NCBI RefSeq assembly: GCF_945956965.1
Contig: NZ_CAMFJS010000002.1
Location: 186,001 to 250,000, forward strand
DNA length: 64,000 nucleotides
Direction: 5' to 3'
From: an uncultured Roseateles sp.
GTDB lineage: Bacteria; Pseudomonadota; Gammaproteobacteria; Burkholderiales; Burkholderiaceae_C
The position numbers were made by a program, and so were the translations under genes. The first letter of the stretch is position 1. Every line of letters begins with the position of its first letter. This document shows, one piece after another, positions 25,518 to 33,188 of this stretch. The notes beneath the pieces were generated by a model that was given only the letters and a program-made list of their open reading frames with translations, was not told the DNA's origin and did not search any database.

Positions 25518-26261
25518 TCAGTAGGAAATGCCGCGCCACCAGACGGCGCGCGCCAGCCGCTCGACCATGCCGTAGAGGAACACCGACAGCGCGGTGATCA
25601 CCAGAATGGCGGCGAACATCAAATCGGTTTGCGCATTGGCCGTGGCCAGGGTGATCAAGTGGCCCAGGCCTTCTTCGGCGCCGATGAACTCGCCCACGAT
25701 GGCGCCGATCACGGCCAGGGGCATGGCGATCTTGATGCCGTCGACAAAAGCGGGCAGGGCCGAGGGCACTTGCAAGCGCCAGAAGCGGTCCCAGCGCGAG
25801 GCGCCGAGGGCATGGAAATGCTCATCCAGATGGATGGGCACATTCGACATGCCGCCCAAGGTGGCCACCACCACCGGGAAGAAGGCGAACAGGAAAGTTG
25901 CCGCCACCTTGGAGGCCAGGCCGTAGCCGAACCAAACAATCATCAGTGGCGCCAGCGCGATCTTGGGCATGCTTTGCAGCGCGGTGATCAGCGGGTAGAG
26001 CGTGCGGCGGGCCAGCGCGCTGAGGTGAATCAACACGCCCAGCAGAATGCCGCCCACCACCGCCAGGCTGAAGCCCAGCAGCACCTCCACCGTGGTGACC
26101 CAGGTCTCGGCCAGCAGCATCTGCCTGGCCTCCCAGCCCGCGGCCAGCACGGCCGACAGCGGCGGTAGCAAATAGCGGCGCACGCCTAAGGCGCTGACGC
26201 CATATTCCCAGAACACGGCCAACAGGCCCCAGAAGATCAAGGACTCGAGTGCGCGCTTCAT
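25518..26261 (-). CDS. ABC transporter permease (SsuC/TauC-like)
   Basis: This 247-aa inner-membrane protein has about six helices and the cytoplasmic coupling motif FHALGASRWDRFWRLQVPSALPAFVDGIKIA, which fits the BPD_transp_1 permeases of NMT1/SsuA-type systems. The start MKRALESL at 26261 lies 1 nt after the VOC gene. An ATG at 26273, overlapping that gene by 11 nt, is the alternative. The ATPase gene follows 21 nt downstream. Confidence 0.92.
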   Translation of the reverse strand: MKRALESLIFWGLLAVFWEYGVSALGVRRYLLPPLSAVLAAGWEARQMLLAETWVTTVEVLLGFSLAVVGGILLGVLIHLSALARRTLYPLITALQSMPKIALAPLMIVWFGYGLASKVAATFLFAFFPVVVATLGGMSNVPIHLDEHFHALGASRWDRFWRLQVPSALPAFVDGIKIAMPLAVIGAIVGEFIGAEEGLGHLITLATANAQTDLMFAAILVITALSVFLYGMVERLARAVWWRGISY

Positions 26262-26262
26262 C

Positions 26263-26841
26263 TCACTCGCCATCCTTCTTCTTGCCGTCGGCGCTGGCGC
26301 CTTGCTTGGCGGCCACCACGGCGGCCGGCGGCGGCACCACAAAGCGGGCGAAGCGCCATTGGTCGAAGGAGTCGATATTGCGCTCCCAGACCTTGGCCTC
26401 GTAGGGCTGGCTGGGGCTGATCTGGGTCATCTCGCAATACAGCTCGACGTTGTTGCCGTCCGGGTCTTTGAAGACCAGAAAGAGGTTTTCACCCGGGCCA
26501 TGCTTGCCGATGCCGCGCACGATTTCCACGCCATGGGCTTGCAGCACCTTCACGGCGCGCTCCATCTCGGCCAGGTCATCGACCAGGTAGGAGAAGTGCT
26601 CCATGCCGGGCCGGTCATAGCGCGGTGCTTCGTCCATGCCGGCCGAGCCGGCCGGGATCTGAGCCAGCGCCAGATCATGGTGGTCGCTGCCGGCGCGCAG
26701 AAAAACCATCTGGTCGCTGATCCAGTCCGACACCTCCAGGCCCAGGATCTCGGTGTAGAAGTGCACGGACTTGTGGATGTCCCGCACCATCAACACCAGG
26801 TGCCCGAGCTTGCGCGGTTTGATCTTCTCGATTGTGTTCAT
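26263..26841 (-). CDS. VOC-family extradiol dioxygenase-like protein
   Basis: This 192-aa protein has vicinal-oxygen-chelate modules: KLGHLVLMVRDIHKSVHFYTEILGLEVSD with likely metal ligand His14, GMEHFSYLVDDLAEMERAVKVLQAHGVEI, and NLFLVFKDPDGNNVELYCE with a ligand Glu. This order fits a single-domain catechol-2,3-dioxygenase-like enzyme, so aromatic ring cleavage is plausible. The ~35-residue C-terminal tail is Ala/Lys-rich. It sits between the binding-protein and permease genes of the importer, which argues that transport and catabolism share one operon. Confidence 0.85.
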   Translation of the reverse strand: MNTIEKIKPRKLGHLVLMVRDIHKSVHFYTEILGLEVSDWISDQMVFLRAGSDHHDLALAQIPAGSAGMDEAPRYDRPGMEHFSYLVDDLAEMERAVKVLQAHGVEIVRGIGKHGPGENLFLVFKDPDGNNVELYCEMTQISPSQPYEAKVWERNIDSFDQWRFARFVVPPPAAVVAAKQGASADGKKKDGE

Positions 26842-26867
26842 TGCTGCTGCTCCTGCGGGGCGCCGAC

Positions 26868-27872
26868 TCAGTCGACGATGAAGCGGTTGGTGTAGACCTC
26901 GCCGCCGCGCACGGCGGCGGTGACGTTGAAGGCCTTCTTGGCAAATTCGATGGTGGCGTGCATGCGGTCGGCGCGGATGTAGCCGAGCTTGGCGTTGTCG
27001 GCCCCAGGGTCGCTGATGATCTCCAGCGTCTCCTTGATCTGCTGCAACAAGATCGGCTTGGCGATCAGCTTGTTGCTGGCGGCGATCAGGTCCACGGCCT
27101 CCTCGGGGTTCTTGCGCATGTACTCATAACCGCGGTAAGTGGCGGTGACGAAGCGCTTGACCAGATCCGGGTTGCTCTGCACCAGCTGCTCGCTGGTGAC
27201 GATGCCGTTGCCGTAGATGTTCAGATTGAAATCGCGGTAACGCAGGGCGGCGAGCTGCTTGCCTTCACGCCGCACCAGGGCTTCCAGCAAGGGCTTGTTG
27301 GCGCCTTCCCAGCATTCGGCCAGGTCGACCTTGCCTTCCAGAAAGCTGGGGTTGATGACCGCCGGGTCCAGGCGCAAAAGCTTCAGATGCGTGGCGGGCA
27401 GGCCATTGGCTTGCAGCCAGGCGGGCACCAGGTTCTGCAGCGGCGAGGCAGCGCCGCCGCCCACACTCATGCCCTTGATGTCGGCCAGCTTGGGCGTCTT
27501 GCTGAGCTTGCCCGGCACATAGCAAAGCGCGCCCGGCCATTGGGTGTTGATGGCGCCCACCATCACCGTCTTGCCGCCATTGGCGCGGTTGAGCATGACG
27601 CTGATCGGGTCGCCGTAGCCGAACTCGAACAAGCCCTGGTCAATCTCATTGACCGTGCGCTGGCCGCCATAGCCGCGCTGGGTTTGCACCTCCAGGCCGG
27701 CCTCGGCGTAAAAGCCTTTGGCGGCGGCCACCAGCACCCCGCCGGTGCTGCCTTGCGGCAGCCAGGCCAGGTTGAACTTGACCTTGTCCAGGGCATGCGC
27801 GGCATTGCCGCCCAAGGCCGCGCAAAGCACGGCGGCGGTGGCCGCAAGGCGGCGCCAGAGAATCTTGGCCAT
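26868..27872 (-). CDS. ABC transporter substrate-binding protein (NMT1/THI5-like, SsuA group)
   Basis: This 334-aa periplasmic protein has a signal peptide (LAATAAVLCAALGGNAAHA) and the NMT1/SsuA fold. Visible blocks are VKFNLAWLPQGSTGGVLVAAAKGFYAEAGLEVQTQRGYGG, FGYGDPISVMLNRANGGKTVMVGAI and VDLAECWEGANKPLLEAL. The YYxEAGLdV pattern is typical of this family, which binds pyrimidine precursors, sulfonates, phthalates or other small anionic aromatics. It is the second gene of the operon, 30 nt after the FAH-family gene. Confidence 0.92.
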   Translation of the reverse strand: MAKILWRRLAATAAVLCAALGGNAAHALDKVKFNLAWLPQGSTGGVLVAAAKGFYAEAGLEVQTQRGYGGQRTVNEIDQGLFEFGYGDPISVMLNRANGGKTVMVGAINTQWPGALCYVPGKLSKTPKLADIKGMSVGGGAASPLQNLVPAWLQANGLPATHLKLLRLDPAVINPSFLEGKVDLAECWEGANKPLLEALVRREGKQLAALRYRDFNLNIYGNGIVTSEQLVQSNPDLVKRFVTATYRGYEYMRKNPEEAVDLIAASNKLIAKPILLQQIKETLEIISDPGADNAKLGYIRADRMHATIEFAKKAFNVTAAVRGGEVYTNRFIVD

Positions 27873-27902
27873 GGTCGAATAGCTCCTGAAACGAGGGTTG
27901 GA

Positions 27903-28841
27903 TCAGCCCGCCACCACCCGGTTGCGGATGCTGCCGATCTGGTCAATGCTGGCCTGCATCACATCGCCGGCCTGCAGAAAGCGGCCGCGTGCCATGCCCA
28001 CGCCGGTGGGGGTGCCGGTGGCGATCAGGTCGCCGGGCTTGAGTGTCAGCATCGAGGAGAGGTAGGCGATCTGCTCTGCGATATTGAAAATCATCCCCTC
28101 GGTGCTGTCGTCTTGCATGGTCTCCTCGTTTACGGTCAGCCGCATGCGCAGCTTCTGCGGTTCGGCGATGCATTCTCGCGGCACCAGCCAGGGGCCCATG
28201 GGACCGAAGGTGTCGAAGCTCTTGCCGCGGAACCAGTCGTGGGTGAAGGGGAAGTCGCTGCGGCGGTTCAAATCGCGGGCGCTGATGTCGTTGAAGACGG
28301 TGTAGCCGGCGATGACTTCATAGGCCTGCTCCACGCTGACATGGCGGCATTCCTTGCCGATCACCACGCCCAGCTCAACCTCCCAGTCCAGCTTCTCGGT
28401 ATTGGCGGGCTTGACCACATCTTCCTCGGTAGCCACCACGCTGGTGTCGGCCTTCATGAAGACATAGGGCGCGCTTTCGCTGCGCGGGGCCAGCTGGGTG
28501 CCCATTTCCTTGGCGTGCTCGGCGTAATTGGAAGCGGCACCAAAGATGCGGCCCGGCCGGTAAGGGGTGCACAGGCGATAGCTCTGCTCCGCCAGGGGCT
28601 TGATCTCGCCGCTGGCGGCCAGGCTCAGCGCCTTGGCGGCCAGGGCGGCGATGGCGGGGGCGCTTTGGGGCCAGTCTGCAATGGCGGCTTGCGTGCCGGT
28701 CAGGAAGGGCTTGAGTTCCGGCGCCTCACTGAGGCCGCTGGCTTGCGCCACCACGGTGGCATCAAAAAGCCGGTCATTCAGCACCAGGGCCGGGCGGGGG
28801 CCGTGGCCGTTGTCATAGGAAGCAAGGGCGTACCAGGTCAC
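27903..28841 (-). CDS. Fumarylacetoacetate hydrolase-family protein, first gene of the catabolic operon
   Basis: This 312-aa enzyme has the metal-binding acids of the FAH fold in DWEVELGVVIG (Glu154 and Glu156) and GYTVFNDISARD (Asp185), with KSFDTFGPMGPWLV and LKPGDLIATGTPTGVG further on. The family hydrolyses acylpyruvates or decarboxylates and hydrates 2-oxo acids after meta cleavage. The start is a GTG at 28841 with AAAGGA 6 nt upstream. The ATG at 28898 in the same frame lies next to the promoter palindrome and is less likely. It heads a set of ten genes with gaps under 100 nt. Confidence 0.88.
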   Translation of the reverse strand: MTWYALASYDNGHGPRPALVLNDRLFDATVVAQASGLSEAPELKPFLTGTQAAIADWPQSAPAIAALAAKALSLAASGEIKPLAEQSYRLCTPYRPGRIFGAASNYAEHAKEMGTQLAPRSESAPYVFMKADTSVVATEEDVVKPANTEKLDWEVELGVVIGKECRHVSVEQAYEVIAGYTVFNDISARDLNRRSDFPFTHDWFRGKSFDTFGPMGPWLVPRECIAEPQKLRMRLTVNEETMQDDSTEGMIFNIAEQIAYLSSMLTLKPGDLIATGTPTGVGMARGRFLQAGDVMQASIDQIGSIRNRVVAG

Positions 28842-28912
28842 AGGGATTCCTTTGTCATTTGACTGCAGCCAGCGAGGTGTTTGCTGTGCTATGTGCATAC
28901 AATATCACCATC

Positions 28913-28922
28913 ATGTATACAT
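28913..28922. promoter_or_regulatory. ATGTATACAT operator upstream of the catabolic operon (probable GntR site)
   Basis: A perfect 10-bp palindrome lies 71 nt upstream of the GTG start of the FAH-family gene. A related half-conserved copy, TGTGCATACA, is 20 nt closer to the gene (from 28893). The same palindrome occurs upstream of the gntR/VOC pair (38118) and the porin (40287). Confidence 0.75.
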
Positions 28923-28941
28923 AACAAGTGATCTAGGGTAA

Positions 28942-29101
28942 GAACTTATCCGTCAGTCGGCGGGCCAGAGGATGGCGCTGCGATTTGGGCGCAGGGCAAG
29001 GCGCAAACCGCAGCGATACCCGCTGGTATCGCGAGGATTTGCAACGCGGGCCTGGGTCCAAATCGCCAGCAAGCCGACCCCGACGATTGACGGATAAGTT
29101 C
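28942..29101. mobile_element. MITE-like element (160 bp) with TAA target duplication
   Basis: Perfect 14-bp terminal repeats GAACTTATCCGTCA (28942-28955) and its complement (29088-29101) are flanked by TAA on both sides (28939-28941 and 29102-29104). A nested inverted repeat (CGATTTGG/CCAAATCG) and a central hairpin (GATACC/GGTATC, 29015-29030) would fold the element into one long stem. There is no ORF. Its GGCAAGGCGC...CGCAG...hairpin...GCAACGCGG core matches the element at 21488. It lies between the operon's operator and the dehydrogenase gene. Confidence 0.85.
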
Positions 29102-29145
29102 TAAGTCCCGGGATGCGCTGTTTGTTCACTCCGGAGAGCCAAGCC

Positions 29146-30111
29146 ATGACCGCGTCAACCCCGTCTCTGCGCCCCCATCTTCTGGTCCTGATTCCGCTGC
29201 CGCCGGCCTTTGTGCAGCGCCTGGCCGAGCAGTACGAACTCAGCTACGAACCCAAGGGCCTCAGCAGTGCGCTCTTGGAGCGACTGGCGCAGCGCCCCAC
29301 GCCCGCCGTGCTGACCAATGGCAGCACCGGTTTGAGCGCGGCGCAGATGCGCGCGCTGCCGGGCCTGGGCCTGGTGTGTTCCTTCGGCGCGGGTTATGAG
29401 TCCATTGACCTGGCCGCCGCCAAGGAACTGGGCCTGGCCGTGACCCATGCGCCCGGCGTCAACAACGCCACCGTGGCCGACCACGCCCTGGCCCTGATGC
29501 TGGCCCTGGCGCGCGGCCTGGCGCCGCTGGACCGCGCCGTCAAAGCCGGCTTGTGGGAGCAAAGCCGGGGCGAGCGGCCCACGCTCAATCGTGGTCGCTT
29601 GGGCCTGATCGGCATGGGCAATATCGGCCAGCAAATCGCCCGCCGCGCGGCGGCCTTTGATATGCAGATCGGCTATCACAGCCGCCAGCCCCGGCCCGAG
29701 CTGCCTTACCGCCACTTTGCTGATGTGCAAAGCCTGGCCACTGAGTCCGACTTTCTTGTCCTGGCCTGCCCGGGCGGCGCTGCCACGCGCCATTTGGTCA
29801 ATCGCACTGTGTTGCGCGCGCTCGGGCCACAGGGCTTTGTGGTCAATGTGGCGCGAGGCAGCGTGCTGCACACGGGGGATTTGATCGAGGCCTTGCGTGC
29901 CGGTGAAATCGCCGGCGCCGGCCTCGATGTGTTGGAAGGCGAACCACAGGTGCCTGAGGCCTTGCTCAGCATGAATCAGGTGCTGCTGAGCCCGCACATC
30001 TCTGGCCGCTCACCCGATGCGCAGCGTGCTCAGATGGCATGTCTAACGGCTAATTTAGACGCCTTCTTTGCGGGCCAACCCTTGCCCACGCCGGTGCCGG
30101 AAATGAGGTGA
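29146..30111 (+). CDS. D-2-hydroxyacid dehydrogenase (glyoxylate/hydroxypyruvate reductase-like)
   Basis: This 321-aa NAD(P)-dependent enzyme has the D-isomer-specific 2-hydroxyacid dehydrogenase layout. Its Rossmann motif is GLIGMGNIGQQIARRAAAFDMQIGYHSRQP. NVARGSVLHTGDLIEAL carries the substrate Arg, GLDVLEGEPQVP the Glu, and LLSPHISGRSPDA the catalytic His. It reduces a 2-oxo acid or oxidises the hydroxy acid. The start at 29146 follows GGAGAG by 7 nt. It is divergent from the catabolic operon, separated by the MITE-like element. Confidence 0.92.
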   Translation: MTASTPSLRPHLLVLIPLPPAFVQRLAEQYELSYEPKGLSSALLERLAQRPTPAVLTNGSTGLSAAQMRALPGLGLVCSFGAGYESIDLAAAKELGLAVTHAPGVNNATVADHALALMLALARGLAPLDRAVKAGLWEQSRGERPTLNRGRLGLIGMGNIGQQIARRAAAFDMQIGYHSRQPRPELPYRHFADVQSLATESDFLVLACPGGAATRHLVNRTVLRALGPQGFVVNVARGSVLHTGDLIEALRAGEIAGAGLDVLEGEPQVPEALLSMNQVLLSPHISGRSPDAQRAQMACLTANLDAFFAGQPLPTPVPEMR

Positions 30112-30148
30112 AGGGCCAGGCGGGCCTGGGCGCCGCCTGCAGATTCAT

Positions 30149-30523
30149 TCAGGCGCTGGCCTCATAAATCACAAAGCGCTTGCAGGAGCTTTCAACGACC
30201 TCCCAGCTGCCCACAAAGCCACGCGGCATCACAAAGCTTTCACCCGCTTTGACCGTGACGCTGTAGCCCTCATCGCTGCAGATCACGCTCACGCCTTCAA
30301 GCATGTGGCAGTACTCTTCCTCGGTGTAGCTGACCCGCCATTTACCCGGCTCGCTGCGCCAAATCCCGGCCATGAATTGCCCGCTGGGGTCGGTGTACTG
30401 CAGCCACAGGGTTTGCTTGGGGTTGCCGGCAATCAGCTTCTCGGGCGCGAGGTAATACTCCTCCGCCTTCGTATCGGCCGGGGCGCTAGTGTTGTCGAGC
30501 TTGAGGACTTGAGGCTTGGACAT
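30149..30523 (-). CDS. Cupin-domain protein (DUF861/EutQ-like cupin)
   Basis: This 124-aa protein has a cupin core: GIWRSEPGKWRVSYTEEEYCHMLEGVSVICSDEGYSVTVKAGESFVMPRGFVGSWEVVESSCKRFVIYE. This matches the small DUF861-type cupins, many of which are associated with amino-acid or ureide metabolism. No enzymatic role can be assigned. The start at 30523 (MSKPQVLKLD) excludes an N-terminal extension of poor coding character. It is convergent with the dehydrogenase gene. Confidence 0.85.
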   Translation of the reverse strand: MSKPQVLKLDNTSAPADTKAEEYYLAPEKLIAGNPKQTLWLQYTDPSGQFMAGIWRSEPGKWRVSYTEEEYCHMLEGVSVICSDEGYSVTVKAGESFVMPRGFVGSWEVVESSCKRFVIYEASA

Positions 30524-30576
30524 GATGGCTTGGCGAGCGTGAGCGATGAATGAGTGGAATCCGTTTGAATTCGGAT

Positions 30577-30969
30577 TTAGGCCGCAGGTTCGCGCAGCTG
30601 GAACACATTGCCTTCGGGGTCGAAGCCATCGCAGGCCCTGAATCCCCGCGCCGTCCATTCCTGCGCGGCTGGCCCCAGCTGGCCGCCAAGCGCCGCGGCC
30701 TTGGCGCGTGCTTCCGCAAGGCTGGTGACCGGCAGGCAGATCTTGATGGGCGTCTGGTCCCTGATTTCCGGGGGCTGGCTGATGGTGAAGGTCTCGGCAA
30801 TGGATGGGGGGATGCCGTGAATGACGAGCTGAAAGCCCGCCTCGTCCAGCACCACATGGGCGGCGTCACGGTGTACTTCCGTCATCGCCACCACCTCGCG
30901 GTAGAAGCGCGTCATGGCTTCCACATCTTTGGCGAAAACGACGGCACTGGGTTTGGGGCGTGTGTTCAT
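30577..30969 (-). CDS. VOC/glyoxalase-fold protein
   Basis: This 130-aa protein is a single glyoxalase/bleomycin-resistance domain (AVVFAKDVEAMTRFYREVVAM ... VVLDEAGFQLVIHGIPPSIA ... AEARAKAAALGGQLGP ... GFDPEGNVFQLRE). The first ligand position holds a hydrophobic residue rather than His, so classical glyoxalase I chemistry is doubtful. It opens a run of unrelated small minus-strand genes. Confidence 0.82.
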   Translation of the reverse strand: MNTRPKPSAVVFAKDVEAMTRFYREVVAMTEVHRDAAHVVLDEAGFQLVIHGIPPSIAETFTISQPPEIRDQTPIKICLPVTSLAEARAKAAALGGQLGPAAQEWTARGFRACDGFDPEGNVFQLREPAA

Positions 30970-31011
30970 GAGGGTATGGTTTGAAAGAGAGGGTGGCGGA
31001 GCAGTTGGCCC

Positions 31012-31428
31012 TCAGGGCTTCTCTGCATCAACTCTCGCCTTGGCTTTTGAATCAACAAAGGCCGAGGCGCCGAAATAGAAAGCCACCACCACGCTGGTCA
31101 CGGTGGTGAAACTGCTGAGCATGGTCTCGGTGATCGGCGGCAGCTTCTCGACGCTGTTGATGAAAAAGGCCACCAGGCCAACCAACACGAGGTACTGAAC
31201 AATCACGGCAGCGGCGATGGCCTGGCGCAGGCGCTCGTTGTAGACACCGGCCGCGCCGGCCAATCCACTGCGCCTGTCCGTGAGCAGCGCAAAGAACGTG
31301 ATCACACCCGCCGCTGGCGTACAAAAAGCCAGTGGCGCTGGGTTACCGAGATAACGCACCAAGGCCAGGGAAGCCACGATCATGATCAGAATGATCAACG
31401 CGACGATGTAGTTCCGGTGCAGCTTCAT
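31012..31428 (-). CDS. Small multipass membrane protein of unknown function
   Basis: This 138-aa protein has about four hydrophobic segments (IVALIILIMIVASLALV, LAFCTPAAGVITFFALLTD, AIAAAVIVQYLVLVGLVAFFI, MLSSFTTVTSVVVAFYFGASAFV) and charged ends. The family is not recognised. The 182 nt upstream contain an imperfect inverted repeat around TGGCTAG...CTAGCCA (31483-31510) and the palindrome CCGATAGTATCGG (31521-31533), which may regulate it. Confidence 0.65.
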   Translation of the reverse strand: MKLHRNYIVALIILIMIVASLALVRYLGNPAPLAFCTPAAGVITFFALLTDRRSGLAGAAGVYNERLRQAIAAAVIVQYLVLVGLVAFFINSVEKLPPITETMLSSFTTVTSVVVAFYFGASAFVDSKAKARVDAEKP

Positions 31429-31610
31429 GGCGACTCCTGACGGGCATGGATGGCCGAGCGTGACCGCGCCGTGATGGGCGCGTGGCTAGCGACGCAACGC
31501 GACCTAGCCATCACAGACACCCGATAGTATCGGCAGCACAAAGTCGTGGTCCGCTTGGGTGAGTGCCAAGGCATTGGCAAGCCGCTTGAATGCATGATTA
31601 GCCTGCATCC

Positions 31611-32201
31611 TCACAATGCTAGGACAGTGACGCGCGGCCAGCGCTCGTTGTAGCGCTTTTCCTGCACCCTGGCGCGATAGGTCTCCAGGCTCACGCGCCT
31701 GGGATTGCGTTGCGCGCGCATCGCGAACAAATCGTCCAGGCCGTGCGGTGCGATGACTTGAATTTGCTCATCAGTGTCCAGGCTGACGCCGACTGATGTG
31801 GCGAACTCTGGCCACGTCGCAATCGCGTCCTCCAGCGAATGAAGGGGCTCGACGGCATGGCCAAAATAGGCCTCGAACCAGGTGTGGACCAAGGCTTGGT
31901 TGGTGACCTCCCAGGGCAGGCCCGGCGCGAGCTCCTGCTGTAGCCGGCGTTGCAGTTCTTGGTCCAGGCCAGGGGCGGCCTCGGGGTCGAAGAAGGCCAG
32001 ATCGATGTCGGCCAGGGCCGAGGGGGTTTGGAATCCATGCAAGTGATCCCAGACCAAATTCCTGATCGCCCCCGCACCGATGCACCAGGACTCCAAGCCA
32101 AGTGAGCGCGCCGCCTTCAAGGCGGGCATCAGCCAGCCGGATTGGGCGACGATGCGCCGCAGGGCCTCATGGTGTTGTGATGGCGGCGTTGTTGCGGGCA
32201 T
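31611..32201 (-). CDS. Nucleotidyltransferase-family protein (DUF925/NTP_transf_6-like)
   Basis: This 196-aa protein has SWCIGAGAIRNLVWDHLHGF, then ADIDLAFFDPE with the metal-binding Asp pair, VTNQALVHTWF, LEDAIATWPEFATSVGV and the C-terminal MRAQRNPRRVSLETYRARVQEKRYNERWPRVTV. The WP...Y...K-RW ending is typical of this nucleotidyltransferase-fold family. The biological substrate is unknown. The start at 32201 (MPATTPPSQH) was preferred to one 60 nt upstream. Confidence 0.85.
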   Translation of the reverse strand: MPATTPPSQHHEALRRIVAQSGWLMPALKAARSLGLESWCIGAGAIRNLVWDHLHGFQTPSALADIDLAFFDPEAAPGLDQELQRRLQQELAPGLPWEVTNQALVHTWFEAYFGHAVEPLHSLEDAIATWPEFATSVGVSLDTDEQIQVIAPHGLDDLFAMRAQRNPRRVSLETYRARVQEKRYNERWPRVTVLAL

Positions 32202-32268
32202 GCGAAGTGAAAACAAAGGAATGCTGAGTGGACGGTATGCCTGCCATGCCGGCAAGGCCATGCAGGAC

Positions 32269-32715
32269 TCAGCCCGGAATCTCAGGCTCCACCAGGCTTG
32301 CCAGCTGCGTCAAAGACTCCTGCCAGCCGAGGTAGCACATCTCCAGCGGGATCATGGCCGGGATGCCGCTCTGCGCGATGTTCAGCTCGGTGCCGCACAT
32401 CACGGGCTTGAGCGTGACCAGCACCTCCATGACGCCAGGCATGTTCGGGTCGTCAAATTTGTCGGTGTACCGGATCCGTTCGTGCGGCACCAGTTCCAGA
32501 TACTCGCCGCCAAAGGCGTGCCCGCTGCCGTTTGAGAAATTCTGGAAGGACATCCGGAATGTGCCGCCCACACGGGCATCCATGTGGTGCACCGTGCAGG
32601 TAAAGCCGTAAGGCGGCAGCCATTTGGCCATGGCGCCGGCGTCGAGGAAGGCGCGGTAGACCTTCTCGGGCTTGGCGCGCAGCACCCGGTGAAGGCGCAC
32701 GGTTTGTTCGGACAT
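32269..32715 (-). CDS. SRPBCC/AHSA1-domain protein
   Basis: This 148-aa protein is an activator-of-Hsp90-ATPase-homolog-type START-like domain (VLRAKPEKVYRAFLDAGAMAKWLPPYGFTCTVHHMDARVGGTFRMSF ... GWQESLTQLASLVEPEI). Such proteins bind small hydrophobic ligands, and no partner is suggested here. The start at 32715 (MSEQTVRLHR) is the family's normal N-terminus. Confidence 0.87.
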   Translation of the reverse strand: MSEQTVRLHRVLRAKPEKVYRAFLDAGAMAKWLPPYGFTCTVHHMDARVGGTFRMSFQNFSNGSGHAFGGEYLELVPHERIRYTDKFDDPNMPGVMEVLVTLKPVMCGTELNIAQSGIPAMIPLEMCYLGWQESLTQLASLVEPEIPG

Positions 32716-32750
32716 ACAGGGATTCCTTGCTGTTGAGTGGCGGAGTGATC

Positions 32751-33176
32751 TTATGCCGGCATGATGACGAGAAACCCACCCGCGAGCGCCACCGACAAGA
32801 GCCCAACGCCGCCCAGCAAAAGCAAGAGGCATGAAGAAAGCCACAGCTCAGGCCAAGTGCCAATCTCCGCCTTCGGACCTTGGCCAGATCGCTCGACCAA
32901 AAGCACCGGCACGACTTGCTCTAGTGCCGGTGAGGAACTTGAAGCAATGGCAACACTGCTGCGCAGTTCCGCGCGCTGGCCAGTCGCCAGCGTGAACTCA
33001 ACCCGGTAGTAGCGCATGGAACGGCCGTAACGGCGGTAGTGCCATTCGTTGACGACACGGCCCTGAACCCGTTTCGCACGCCAGACAAAGGCGAGCTGCC
33101 GGGCGGCTGACAGCAGCCCCGTCAAGAGCACAGAAAGTGCGAGCAGAGCGAGGCTGATGAGTAGTGCGTGGGACAC
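32751..33176 (-). CDS. DUF3592-type membrane protein
   Basis: This 141-aa protein has one membrane helix at each end (ALLISLALLALSVLLTGLLSA and LWLSSCLLLLLGGVGLLSVALAGGFLVI). The middle is a soluble beta domain with YYRVEFTLATGQRAELRSS ... VPVLLVERSG, the DUF3592 pattern. Function is unknown. Its stop is 35 nt from the SRPBCC gene. Confidence 0.75.
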   Translation of the reverse strand: MSHALLISLALLALSVLLTGLLSAARQLAFVWRAKRVQGRVVNEWHYRRYGRSMRYYRVEFTLATGQRAELRSSVAIASSSSPALEQVVPVLLVERSGQGPKAEIGTWPELWLSSCLLLLLGGVGLLSVALAGGFLVIMPA

Positions 33177-33188
33177 CGTGCCGCGCTT

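Noticed and set aside
26832-28862. Long plus-strand frame opposite the FAH, binding-protein and VOC genes
   Set aside because: It is antisense to three well-supported genes and has no recognisable domain.
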